From assembly GCA_024690865.1 (NCBI GenBank), contig JAILON010000059.1:1-52596 (forward strand): DNA of 52,596 nucleotides, in the 5' to 3' direction. Position numbers and translations under genes: made by a program. The first letter of the stretch is position 1, and each line of letters opens with the position of its first letter. The DNA comes from Treponema sp. Its GTDB lineage: Bacteria; Spirochaetota; Spirochaetia; Treponematales; Treponemataceae. The notes below the pieces were generated by a model, which ran no database searches, had not been told where the DNA came from, and was given only the letters and a program-made list of their open reading frames with translations. This document shows positions 34,917-42,781 of this stretch, one piece after another.

Positions 34917-35918
34917 TTAGTTGTCGTCAGCTTGGGGGGCCTCCCACTCCCACAGCTCTTCATAGGGCTTTTCCTTGAAGACTACTGCCACGGTATTCAC
35001 CGTCCACGAGCTTATCTTTACGTTTTTCCCACCGTTTACGAACACCGGTATGTCGTAAGAAATACCTGCTTCCGTGCAGAGGGAGCAGTCGGCCCATGCG
35101 CTGAAAGAGCTTGCGTTCAGCTTGTCCAGGTCCAGCTGCTTTCCTTCTACGACTATGTCCATCGTCTTGTGTTCCTTTTTGGAGATGTCAAGCCCGGGGG
35201 GCACATTGTCGTAGCTTATCTCGATGCCCGGTATGGTCTTTTTTGTTACGGTCGGAATGATGGAAACGCTTACCGTAACCTTTGCGTCCTGGTCCGTGTG
35301 GGCGAGATTGCTGAGCTTTAGAAATCCAACTTCCGCGCTGACGTCTTCCGTAGCCCCGTCCAGGTTCACCTCTTCCGTCTGAATCTCCTTGATTCCTTCC
35401 ACTGCACTCCGTGGTCCTTGGAACTTGATGCTGGTGGGCTCCGTGGATATGCTGCCGCTTTCGTAGCCGTATGCGGGCTTGCCCGATACGGTGGCCGTTA
35501 CGGGGATGTAGCGGACTATCTCGTCTTCGACTTCGATGCGTATGGTCTGTGGCTGGACGCTTATTTCAACAGGAGAAATGCTGGAAAGCCTCCTGTCTGG
35601 CCGTACGTTCACCAGGAAATCGTGAGTCCCTTCTTCTGAAACGCTGCTCAAGTCGATGTAGGCCGCGATGTTTCCAGATGAGATTCCGCTGAGCTCCACC
35701 CTGTCCGCCCTGATGCTGACCCGTACGTATTGGGGGATGGTGACGCCGTTTTTAATCGTGAGGTTGCCGGGAGCCTTTACTTCCAGGGGAACGGTGAACT
35801 CCTCCCGCTCGAAACTCTGGTACTGGTAGAAGGCGTATATGGTGATTGCCACGACGAAGCTGATCAGCTTTTGCTTCCAGTTGCCGAGTAGCTTTTCACG
35901 AAGCAGACTTGTGTTCAT
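34917..35918 (-). CDS. YbbR-domain membrane-anchored protein (CdaR-like)
   Basis: 333 aa. One N-terminal membrane helix (KLISFVVAITIYAFYQYQSF) is followed by an extracytoplasmic region of about three to four YbbR repeats (for example VPLEVKAPGNLTIKNGVTIPQYVRVSIRADRVEL). In Firmicutes the YbbR protein CdaR binds and regulates CdaA across the membrane. Here it directly follows cdaA with a 23-bp overlap, supporting the same role. Confidence 0.9.
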   Translation of the reverse strand: MNTSLLREKLLGNWKQKLISFVVAITIYAFYQYQSFEREEFTVPLEVKAPGNLTIKNGVTIPQYVRVSIRADRVELSGISSGNIAAYIDLSSVSEEGTHDFLVNVRPDRRLSSISPVEISVQPQTIRIEVEDEIVRYIPVTATVSGKPAYGYESGSISTEPTSIKFQGPRSAVEGIKEIQTEEVNLDGATEDVSAEVGFLKLSNLAHTDQDAKVTVSVSIIPTVTKKTIPGIEISYDNVPPGLDISKKEHKTMDIVVEGKQLDLDKLNASSFSAWADCSLCTEAGISYDIPVFVNGGKNVKISSWTVNTVAVVFKEKPYEELWEWEAPQADDN

Positions 35919-36720
35919 CTTCCGAATCCTCTATCTTCTGGTCTTCCTTCTTTATTTCCAACTTCTTTTCAAGAATCCTGGTCAAGGTCTCTATAGGCAG
36001 GTCGTAGTGGAGCTGCGAGTCATAGGCCAGGCTGATGGCCCCGGACTCTTCGCTGACGACCAGTATTATCGCATCGCTCTGTTCGCTCAGGCCCAGGGCG
36101 GACCTGTGCCGGGTTCCGTACGTCTTCTTTATGTCGTAGTTTTCGCTTACGGGCAGGAAGCATCCCGCCGCGATTATCTTGTCCCCATGTACGATGCAGG
36201 CTCCGTCGTGCATGGGGGTGTCGTGTCCGAAAATCGTGATGAGCAGGTTGGATGTCAGGTCTGCATTTATCTTTTGCCCGCTCGCTATTTCCTGCTCAAG
36301 TCGTGAGGACTTCATGAACACGACCAGCATTCCCCTGCGTTGCTTTGACATTTCGTAGGCCGCCACCAGTACGGAGTCTACGTAGGTGTGCTTCTTCTTG
36401 CCGTTGAGCAGTGACCAGTCCGTCTGTCCAAGCTTGAGGAATATCTTCCGCATCTCGGGCTGCAGCGTTATGACTGCGCCGATCAAGAGGGGAATGCGTA
36501 TGATATTGAGCAGGCCGGTGAGGGTCTTGAGCTTCAGGAGGAAGACGATTATGACATAAAATATGGCAAAGTATATGATGGCCCTGACGACCTGCAGGGC
36601 ATTCGTCCGTATGACCACCTTGTAGCCCCAGTATATCAGGAAGCTCAGGATGGTTATGTCCAGGACGGGGTTTATGTAGTTTTTGTAAAAATCACCAAAT
36701 ATTGAAAACAGATCGTTCAC
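35896..36720 (-). CDS. cdaA: Diadenylate cyclase CdaA
   Basis: 274 aa. Three N-terminal membrane helices (about 12-90) precede a DAC domain with both catalytic signatures: HDGACIV and GTRHRSALGLSEQSDA. The enzyme makes c-di-AMP from two ATP. A charged tail of about 25 residues ends the protein. It overlaps folP by 4 bp and ybbR by 23 bp. The membrane hydrolase pgpH is nearby, so synthesis and breakdown genes are close but in separate operons. Confidence 0.96.
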   Translation of the reverse strand: MNDLFSIFGDFYKNYINPVLDITILSFLIYWGYKVVIRTNALQVVRAIIYFAIFYVIIVFLLKLKTLTGLLNIIRIPLLIGAVITLQPEMRKIFLKLGQTDWSLLNGKKKHTYVDSVLVAAYEMSKQRRGMLVVFMKSSRLEQEIASGQKINADLTSNLLITIFGHDTPMHDGACIVHGDKIIAAGCFLPVSENYDIKKTYGTRHRSALGLSEQSDAIILVVSEESGAISLAYDSQLHYDLPIETLTRILEKKLEIKKEDQKIEDSEDEHKSAS

Positions 36721-37592
36721 TCATCGCCTCCCTGTACCGCAGGCATGTCCTCCTCAATGCAGCTCCTGAAAGAGTCTACCACGTCAAGGGTATTGCGACA
36801 AGCCTTCACATCATGGACGCGGAGCATGCTGGCGCCCCTCAGCACGGCCAGCATGTTTGCCGCAAGCGTTCCGTACAGCCTGCCGTCGCTTCCCGGATCT
36901 CCCCCCGACTCTCCCACCATCGTTCCGATGCAGCTTTTCCGTGACAGGGCCATGAGGACGGGGTACTTTCCCCCGCACAGGGATCCGCAGCCCCAGATGA
37001 GGGCCCTGTTTTCCTCCAGGGCCTTGCCGAAGCCTATCCCAGGATCGACGATTATCTGGTCGCGCGCTATTCCCGTTGCCTCTGCAAACTGCGCCCGCTT
37101 TTCCAGATATGAACTGACCTGCCAGAACACGTTGTCGTAGGATGTGTCCTGTTGCATTGTTTCGGGGGTTCCCCGCTTGTGCATCAGTATGACGGGCATT
37201 CCCTTTTGTGCCGCAAAGGGAGCAAGGGCCTCGTCGTCTTCAAGGGCGGCTATGTCGTTCAATATGTTTGCACCGGCGTTCCAGGCGGCCTCCATGACGG
37301 CTTTTTTCCTCGTGTCTACGGATATGGGAATGTCCGTATGCCGTCGTATCTGCTCTATGACTGGGACGATGCGCCGTATTTCTTCTTCCTCCGTAATGTA
37401 TGAAGATCCGGGTCTGGTGGATTCGCCTCCGATGTCCAGAATGTCTGCCCCTTCTTCCACAAGCTGCAGGGCCCGTTCGACACCACCCCTGCTTCCGCCA
37501 TAGAAACTGTCCGGAGTGGCGTTGACTATGCCCATGATGAATGCCTGCCGCTGAGTGGAAAGCTCCCTGTCCGCAAGTCTGAGCGTCTTCAT
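36717..37592 (-). CDS. folP: Dihydropteroate synthase
   Basis: 291 aa. Canonical DHPS motifs are MGIVNATPDSFYGGSR (residues about 20-35), ADILDIGGESTRPGS, ISVDTRKKAVMEAA, and DPGIGFGKALEEN. It joins p-aminobenzoate to the pterin diphosphate in folate synthesis. Its ATG overlaps the dxs stop (ATGA). Confidence 0.96.
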   Translation of the reverse strand: MKTLRLADRELSTQRQAFIMGIVNATPDSFYGGSRGGVERALQLVEEGADILDIGGESTRPGSSYITEEEEIRRIVPVIEQIRRHTDIPISVDTRKKAVMEAAWNAGANILNDIAALEDDEALAPFAAQKGMPVILMHKRGTPETMQQDTSYDNVFWQVSSYLEKRAQFAEATGIARDQIIVDPGIGFGKALEENRALIWGCGSLCGGKYPVLMALSRKSCIGTMVGESGGDPGSDGRLYGTLAANMLAVLRGASMLRVHDVKACRNTLDVVDSFRSCIEEDMPAVQGGDE

Positions 37593-39544
37593 CTTGATTC
37601 CTCCATCAACCTGATTGCCGTGTCTGCTATCCTGTCGGGGCTGAGCCCGGCCTCCTCAAGTATCTGTGCCCGGGTGCCGTTGTGGAGGAAGCAGTCGGGG
37701 AATGAGAGGACTGCCGTGGACGCCTTCCGTTCCCTGCGACCACCTCGGTTTACGAGCTTTTCCAGATATTCGCTTATGCCGCCCGTCTGCACTCCGTCTT
37801 CGATAAAGACTATCGCATTGTATTTTTCTGCTATGGAAAGGAAATAGCTTTCATCGAAGGGCTTTAGGAAGCGGAGCGTGTATATGTCCGCACAGAGGGA
37901 TTTCAGAAGCAGCTGCCGTGCTGCCGTAAGCGTTTCGCTGTACATGCTGCCGGTGCAGACCAGCAGTATGTCTGAGGTTTTCCTCCCCCTGCGTCCGCGG
38001 CGGGGGACGTCGTTCGATTCTTCAATGGCAAAACTGAGGGAAGGGGCAAAGTCGGAGCTTTTGACCAGGAGTCCCCTGCCGGGCATGACCGGCTTGGAAA
38101 AGGCTTCGATTTCAGAGGGACATGACATCTTGGGCCATCGTATGGCGACCGGCCCCTTTGCTTCCGTTACTGCCCAATCCAGGCACAGCTCCATGTCCCT
38201 CCCGCTGGATACGGACAGAATCGTGATGTTTGGAATGGGGCGGAGCAGGACGATGTCAAAGATGCCCTGGTGGGTTTCGCCATCCTCCGGGACAGCCCCC
38301 GCCCTGTCGAACACCATGACCACGTGCCGGTTCTGAAGGGCTACATCTTCTATTATCTGGTCTATGGACCGCTGTATGAAGGTTGAATATATTGCGACGA
38401 CGGGAACCATACCTCCCGCTGCCAGGCCTCCTGCGAATGTAACCGCGTGTTCCTCCGCTATCCCGACGTCAAAGAAGCGGTTCTTGTAGCGGCGGGAAAA
38501 GGCATCCAGCCCTGTGCCTTTGGACATTGCCGCAGTTATGGCACATATCTTTGGGTTTTCGGATGCCATTGAGACGAGCTTGCGGCTGAAGGTTTCGGTA
38601 AAGCTTACGGTGTCGAACTTTTCAACTATACCGTCGCTGATGTTGAACGGGCCGACTCCATGGAAAGTCGAAGGATCATGTTCGGCGGGGCTGTACCCCT
38701 TTCCTTTTTTCGTGATTACGTGGATTACAACCGGCCGGTTGATTTTCTTTGCCCGGCGGAACATCTGCTCCAACTGCTGGATGTTGTGGCCGTTCAGTGG
38801 ACCGACGTATTCAAACCCCAGGTCCACAAAGAGATTGTTTGTGAGCAGGAGTCCCTTGAGGCCCCTCTTGAAGCGGTAGATGAACTTTCCCAGTTTTCTG
38901 TTTATATAGGGAATGTCGTCCACCAGCCTGTCTATCTTGTAGCGGAAGTTTTGGTAGCCGGCGGTTGCCGTCAGCAGGGAAAGGTAACGGGAGACGGAAC
39001 CGGTATTCCGGCTTATGGACATCTTGTTGTCGTTGACGATGACGATGAGGTTTTTTGCAAGCTGGCCGGCATGGTTCAGTGCCTCGTAGGCCATGCCGCC
39101 GGTCAGCGCACCGTCGCCTATGACGGCCACGACCTTGTCGTCGCGCCCCTGCATCTTCCAGGCGGACAGCAGTCCCAATGCGGACGATATGGATGAAGAG
39201 GCGTGGCCCGCGTCAAAGTAGTCGTGGGGGCTTTCGCTTATCCTCGTGAAGCCGGAGATTCCGTCCTTCTTGCGTATGCTGGGAAAGTCCTGGAAGCGGC
39301 CCGTCAGAAGCTTGTGGGAATAGCACTGGTGGCTTACATCCCAGATGATTGCGTCGTGGGGGCTGTTGAATACTCGGTGCAGGGCTATCGTGAGTTCCAC
39401 TGTTCCAAGGTTGCTTGCCAAATGGCCACCGTTCTTGCCTACCGTATCAATAATGACTGCCCGCAACTCGCTTGCAAGGAGCTTCAAGGAGGAGGAGGAC
39501 AGCTTTTTTACATCGTCAGGTGAATTGATTTTTTGCAGGAGCAA
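37589..39544 (-). CDS. dxs: 1-deoxy-D-xylulose-5-phosphate synthase
   Basis: 651 aa. It has the thiamine-diphosphate motif GDGALTGGMAYEALNHAG, followed at about 28 residues by the NDN of the ThDP site, and the transketolase central domain with FDVGIAEEHAVTFAGGLA. It makes the first intermediate of the MEP isoprenoid pathway. The start is TTG at 39544 with GGGGA 6 nt upstream; MLLxKINSPxDxKKL matches the usual Dxs N-terminus. First gene of the seven-gene operon running to truA. Confidence 0.96.
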   Translation of the reverse strand: MLLQKINSPDDVKKLSSSSLKLLASELRAVIIDTVGKNGGHLASNLGTVELTIALHRVFNSPHDAIIWDVSHQCYSHKLLTGRFQDFPSIRKKDGISGFTRISESPHDYFDAGHASSSISSALGLLSAWKMQGRDDKVVAVIGDGALTGGMAYEALNHAGQLAKNLIVIVNDNKMSISRNTGSVSRYLSLLTATAGYQNFRYKIDRLVDDIPYINRKLGKFIYRFKRGLKGLLLTNNLFVDLGFEYVGPLNGHNIQQLEQMFRRAKKINRPVVIHVITKKGKGYSPAEHDPSTFHGVGPFNISDGIVEKFDTVSFTETFSRKLVSMASENPKICAITAAMSKGTGLDAFSRRYKNRFFDVGIAEEHAVTFAGGLAAGGMVPVVAIYSTFIQRSIDQIIEDVALQNRHVVMVFDRAGAVPEDGETHQGIFDIVLLRPIPNITILSVSSGRDMELCLDWAVTEAKGPVAIRWPKMSCPSEIEAFSKPVMPGRGLLVKSSDFAPSLSFAIEESNDVPRRGRRGRKTSDILLVCTGSMYSETLTAARQLLLKSLCADIYTLRFLKPFDESYFLSIAEKYNAIVFIEDGVQTGGISEYLEKLVNRGGRRERKASTAVLSFPDCFLHNGTRAQILEEAGLSPDRIADTAIRLMEESR

Positions 39545-39561
39545 TCTGGTTCCCCATATAC

Positions 39562-39585
39562 AAAAAAAGCCGGGAAATTCCCGGC
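39562..39585 (-). terminator. Rho-independent terminator between the small basic gene and dxs
   Basis: On the minus strand GCCGGGA, ATT loop, TCCCGGC, then a T7 tract. It ends only about 18 nt before the dxs start, so it either terminates the hemW/small-gene transcript or acts as an attenuator for dxs. Confidence 0.85.
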
Positions 39586-39666
39586 CGCTTTGTTGGAAGC
39601 CGTTCTACGTTCGCTTTTGGAACAAGGACAACGTTCCTACTTTTCGGAGCAAAAACTGCTACAGGC

Positions 39667-39756
39667 TTACTTTGCTTTATGCCGATTCCGCCTAAGCATC
39701 TTCTTCCGCTTATGTGTTGCAATTTTTGCACGCTTTCTTTTTTTACCACAAGGCAC
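39667..39756 (-). CDS. 29-aa highly basic small protein (AURKAIP1/COX24 type)
   Basis: GTG at 39756 with a perfect AAGGAG 7 nt upstream; TAA at 39669-39667. The peptide begins M-P-C-G-K-K-R-K-R and continues AKIATHKRKKMLRRNRHKAK, so about half its residues are Lys or Arg. The KRKKxLRxNRH pattern is that of the small ribosome-associated AURKAIP1/COX24 domain proteins found in several bacterial phyla. The ribosomal role is known for that family and only inferred here. The gene is followed by a terminator and preceded by hemW with a 49-bp gap. Confidence 0.8.
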   Translation of the reverse strand: MPCGKKRKRAKIATHKRKKMLRRNRHKAK

Positions 39757-39805
39757 GATAGGACTCCTTAAAATTTCTAGGAAATATTATGCTTGTTTTT
39801 TTCTT

Positions 39806-41008
39806 TTAAGTCAAGTGCCTCAAAAAAGTATTCAAGAAAGCGAGCGCCTGTCCCGTGAACGAATAGTTTGTTTCCTCGCCTTCCTTTTCCGTTATGCAGC
39901 ATGCAGCCATGCCTTCCAGCGAGGAGAACCGGTCCCAGGCGCCCCCTGTTACACCCAGCCTCTGCTCCAGGTTTCCCTTCCATGGGGCCAGTTTGGAAAA
40001 GCGCCTCCGGTATTCTGCCGAGTTGATTCCATGGGTGGACCTGAGGCCCATCATCAGGAACTCCTCCTCTTCGATCGCAAGGTCCAGCCGTTCCAACTCC
40101 CTCGGAATGCTTCCTTCCCCATTTCCGCTGTGCCAGAAATCCGTATAGACGGCTATGTCTCGGGTGTTCGTCCAGCGTATTCCGGCTTCATCAGAAAAGG
40201 AATACAGGCTGCCGGTTGCCCCGCTGCCTATGCCGATATAGTCCTCCTGCTTCCAGTAGGCCATGTTGTGCAGGCTTTCCCTGCCTTTTCTGCAAAAGTT
40301 GGAAACCTCGTACTGGACATATCCTGCGGCTTCCAGCAGACCTTTTCCTTCCAGCCACTGCCTGTCCGCTTCGTCGCCGTCCCAGTCCATGCCCTCTATG
40401 CTCCTGTAGAGGGGAGTGCCTTCTTCGAGCGTCAGACTGTAGAGCGACAGGTGGTCCGGCCTGTAGGAGATGCATTCTGTCAGGGAATCCTTGAATTCCG
40501 TTCCCGATTGGCAAGGGAGTCCTGCGATGAGGTCCAGGCATAGTTCGAACGGCCAGTGTTGACGGATCAGAGAAAGGGCTTCACGGGCCTCCTTTGGACC
40601 GCATACTCTGCCTACGCTTTCAAGGGCCGAAGGCGTCAGGCTTTGGATGCCCACCGAAAGCCTCCTGCGTTTTGCGGGGCAGGAAGCAAAAGCCTCAAGG
40701 TGTGCTTCCGAAAGGCTTTCCGGATTTACTTCCACCGTGACTTCTTCTGGAGGAGCCGGAATGCAGGCGGCTCCCAGAATTCTTGAAAGCTGGTTGGGGG
40801 AGAGTAGACTGGGTGTCCCACCCCCAAGGTAGACGGTCTTGAATCCATCTGCTGAAAAGCGTTTTCTTCTATAGAAGGAAATCTCGTTCAGAAGGCTGTC
40901 GATATATGCGTCCGGTATGGCGGAACGGCAGGGGATGCTGAAAAAGTCGCAGTAGGCGCACTTGTGGCGGCAGAAGGGGATATGCACGTAAAGGCTTTTT
41001 GCCTGCAT
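39806..41008 (-). CDS. hemW: HemW-type radical SAM protein (coproporphyrinogen III oxidase-like)
   Basis: 400 aa. YVHIPFCRHKCAYCDFFS supplies the CxxxCxxC cluster ligands of a radical SAM enzyme near residues 8-25. Then come VYLGGGTPSLLS, VEVNPESL and RLSVGIQSLTP, and a C-terminal HemN domain. HemW is thought to be a heme chaperone rather than an oxidase. Fused length is typical. It starts 27 bp after the signal-peptidase-like gene. Confidence 0.9.
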   Translation of the reverse strand: MQAKSLYVHIPFCRHKCAYCDFFSIPCRSAIPDAYIDSLLNEISFYRRKRFSADGFKTVYLGGGTPSLLSPNQLSRILGAACIPAPPEEVTVEVNPESLSEAHLEAFASCPAKRRRLSVGIQSLTPSALESVGRVCGPKEAREALSLIRQHWPFELCLDLIAGLPCQSGTEFKDSLTECISYRPDHLSLYSLTLEEGTPLYRSIEGMDWDGDEADRQWLEGKGLLEAAGYVQYEVSNFCRKGRESLHNMAYWKQEDYIGIGSGATGSLYSFSDEAGIRWTNTRDIAVYTDFWHSGNGEGSIPRELERLDLAIEEEEFLMMGLRSTHGINSAEYRRRFSKLAPWKGNLEQRLGVTGGAWDRFSSLEGMAACCITEKEGEETNYSFTGQALAFLNTFLRHLT

Positions 41009-41035
41009 CTCCAGCTGTCCCCGCCGTTTCTGGAA

Positions 41036-41740
41036 TCAGAAGGCCCGTATGCTGGTAAAAGGAAAATACTGGAGCAGAATCCGTCCCAGCAACCGTCCGC
41101 TCTTTACCGGTCCCCACTGCCGTGAGTCAAGGCATTCCACCCTGTTGTCGGCCAGGATGAAGTATTCTCCTTCTCCAAGCGTCTGTTCCTCAAGCTCCCC
41201 TGATACACCTACATTGTTCCATTCTGCAGGAATTGAGAAAATCTGTACGTTGTAGGACTTTTCCGCCAGCTCGAATTCCGTAAGGTAGAGGTCGCTGGAG
41301 GCTGGCTTGATATATAATACGAAATCCTTCATATATATACTGTCGCCAGGCAACGCCAGTACCCGGCGGACGAATGGTTGGCCGCTGATCCTGCTGTTTT
41401 TGGAGAAAAGCGAGAACTTCTGGAGCGTGAAGAAGCGGATGAAGGTGTCGAGTGCGGATTTGAGCGGAGTCCCCTTGTATCCGTCCATGCGCGATATGTA
41501 GAACAGGTCACCCCTTTCGGGAGTCTTCATCAATGGGCAGACGAACGAAATTCCCCCTCTGGAAAGGCCGTCTTCCATCGTGTCGGAGCTTACGTGGATA
41601 GGGAAAAGTATGAAATTCAAGAAAAGTGTCAGGAAAAGGAATACGCCAAGCAGCAATGTCAGTGCCGTATGAATCTTCTTTTGCCTCTTCTGCTGCATTT
41701 CGAAGGAAAAGTCTATTGCGCTCTGCTTTTTGCCTTTCAT
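41036..41740 (-). CDS. Signal peptidase I-like protein lacking the catalytic Ser/Lys dyad
   Basis: About 234 aa from the ATG at 41740 (GGATGG upstream); a GTG at 41773 and an ATG at 41749 are in frame. One membrane helix (about 23-48) is followed by the S26 fold. The box I motif reads HVSSDTMEDG, so the residue that is Ser in active enzymes is Thr. The lysine motif reads FVRRVLALPGD, so the general-base Lys is Arg. ILADNRVECLDSRQWGPVKSGRLLGRI matches the box E region of LepB (GDNRxxSxDSR). It may be an inactive partner or an enzyme using different chemistry. Divergent from cheR2, upstream of hemW. Confidence 0.85.
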   Translation of the reverse strand: MKGKKQSAIDFSFEMQQKRQKKIHTALTLLLGVFLFLTLFLNFILFPIHVSSDTMEDGLSRGGISFVCPLMKTPERGDLFYISRMDGYKGTPLKSALDTFIRFFTLQKFSLFSKNSRISGQPFVRRVLALPGDSIYMKDFVLYIKPASSDLYLTEFELAEKSYNVQIFSIPAEWNNVGVSGELEEQTLGEGEYFILADNRVECLDSRQWGPVKSGRLLGRILLQYFPFTSIRAF

Positions 41741-41776
41741 CTGCACCATCCGTTCGCCATGTTTTCTTGACACTTA

Positions 41777-41805
41777 ATGATAGCACAATGGGTGGTAGTT
41801 TTCAA
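41777..41805 (-). promoter_or_regulatory. Promoter of the signal-peptidase-like gene
   Basis: Minus strand: TTGAAA (41805-41800), 17-bp spacer, TATCAT (41782-41777). The expected start lies past the GTG at 41773, which argues for translation from the ATG at 41740 or 41749. Confidence 0.5.
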
Positions 41806-41840
41806 GGGGCCCGTTTGCCTGGGAAAACTGGAAAAGTTTG

Positions 41841-41869
41841 TTTACATTTTTTCAATTGCGTTATATAAT
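41841..41869 (+). promoter_or_regulatory. Promoter of cheR2, predicted leaderless start
   Basis: TTTACA (41841-41846), 17-bp spacer, perfect TATAAT (41864-41869), then six bases and the ATG at 41876. The transcript would begin at the A of the start codon. There is no ribosome-binding site upstream. Confidence 0.7.
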
Positions 41870-41875
41870 GAAATT

Positions 41876-42691
41876 ATGGCAGACTTGCTTAACGATTCAC
41901 AGTTCAATATGTACCGCGACTTGATATATAAGTCAAGCGGCATTACCTTTTCGGATACGAACCGTTCCATTTTGGACAGCCGTCTCAAGGAGCGGCTTAG
42001 GGAAAAACAGCTTGACAACGTAGATACCTACTATGCGATGGTTACATCGGATCAAGAGGAGTTCAAGCTCTTCTTGGACAGCATAACGACCAACCTGACG
42101 CGCTTCTTTAGGAACCAGCCTCATTTCGATGCCTTGATAAATTACGTCATTCCACATTTGATTGAAGACAAAAAAAAGACTGGCCAGACGAAGATAAACA
42201 TCTGGAGCGCAGGCTGTTCCACTGGCGAAGAGCCGTATACGATAGCCATGCTGCTCAAAGACAAGCTGCCGGCTCCGTACACCTTCAGTATAAAGGCTTC
42301 CGATATTTCGTTGAAGTCCCTTATGGTCGGACGTCAAGGTTTTTATCAGAACAGCCGGATAACGGGAATTCCCCAGGTATATTTGGACCGTTTTTTTACT
42401 AAATCGACGGACGGCTACCAGGTCAAACCTGAGCTCCTTTCCTGCATAAACTTTGATTACCATAATCTTGCCAATGATTCGGGTGTGAAGGATTTGGATA
42501 TAGTGTTCTGCCGTAATGTCCTCATCTATTTTGACGAGGAAGCTCAGAAGGCGACCATAGACCGCTTCTGGAATTCCATGGCGAAGCACTCCTACCTGTT
42601 CATAGGCCACTCGGAGAGCCTGTTTGGTATGGATACCAAGTTCAAGTTCTTGAAGACCCAGTGGGCCTGCCTTTACGAGAAGGGGGAGTAG
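41876..42691 (+). CDS. cheR: CheR chemotaxis methyltransferase (second copy)
   Basis: 271 aa from the ATG at 41876. Earlier in-frame codons fall in the promoter. N-terminal helical domain (YRDLIYKSSGITFSDTNRSILDSRL), then the methyltransferase with TNLTRFFRNQPHF, WSAGCSTGEEPYTIAM and DIVFCRNVLIYFDEEAQ. Length matches a plain CheR without TPR. It methylates receptor glutamates; with cheB2 just downstream it probably serves the general chemotaxis array. Confidence 0.95.
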   Translation: MADLLNDSQFNMYRDLIYKSSGITFSDTNRSILDSRLKERLREKQLDNVDTYYAMVTSDQEEFKLFLDSITTNLTRFFRNQPHFDALINYVIPHLIEDKKKTGQTKINIWSAGCSTGEEPYTIAMLLKDKLPAPYTFSIKASDISLKSLMVGRQGFYQNSRITGIPQVYLDRFFTKSTDGYQVKPELLSCINFDYHNLANDSGVKDLDIVFCRNVLIYFDEEAQKATIDRFWNSMAKHSYLFIGHSESLFGMDTKFKFLKTQWACLYEKGE

Positions 42692-42695
42692 AGGC

Positions 42696-42743
42696 TGTTT
42701 CAAGAAGTCCCAGTGAATTTCGTCAGAATGGGCTTTTGAAACA
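42696..42743. repeat. Intergenic inverted repeat between cheR2 and cheB2
   Basis: TGTTTCAAGAAGTCCCA (42696-42712) pairs imperfectly with TGGGCTTTTGAAACA (42729-42743). The arms resemble the repeat at 264-291. It may also weaken read-through because TTTT follows the inner stem. Confidence 0.55.
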
Positions 42744-42781
42744 AGCTTGGTAGTATCTTGGTATTTTAGGAGGGGGTTCTT

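Noticed and set aside
41741..41773. GTG start of the signal-peptidase-like gene
   Set aside because: It lies at or before the predicted transcription start and has no ribosome site.
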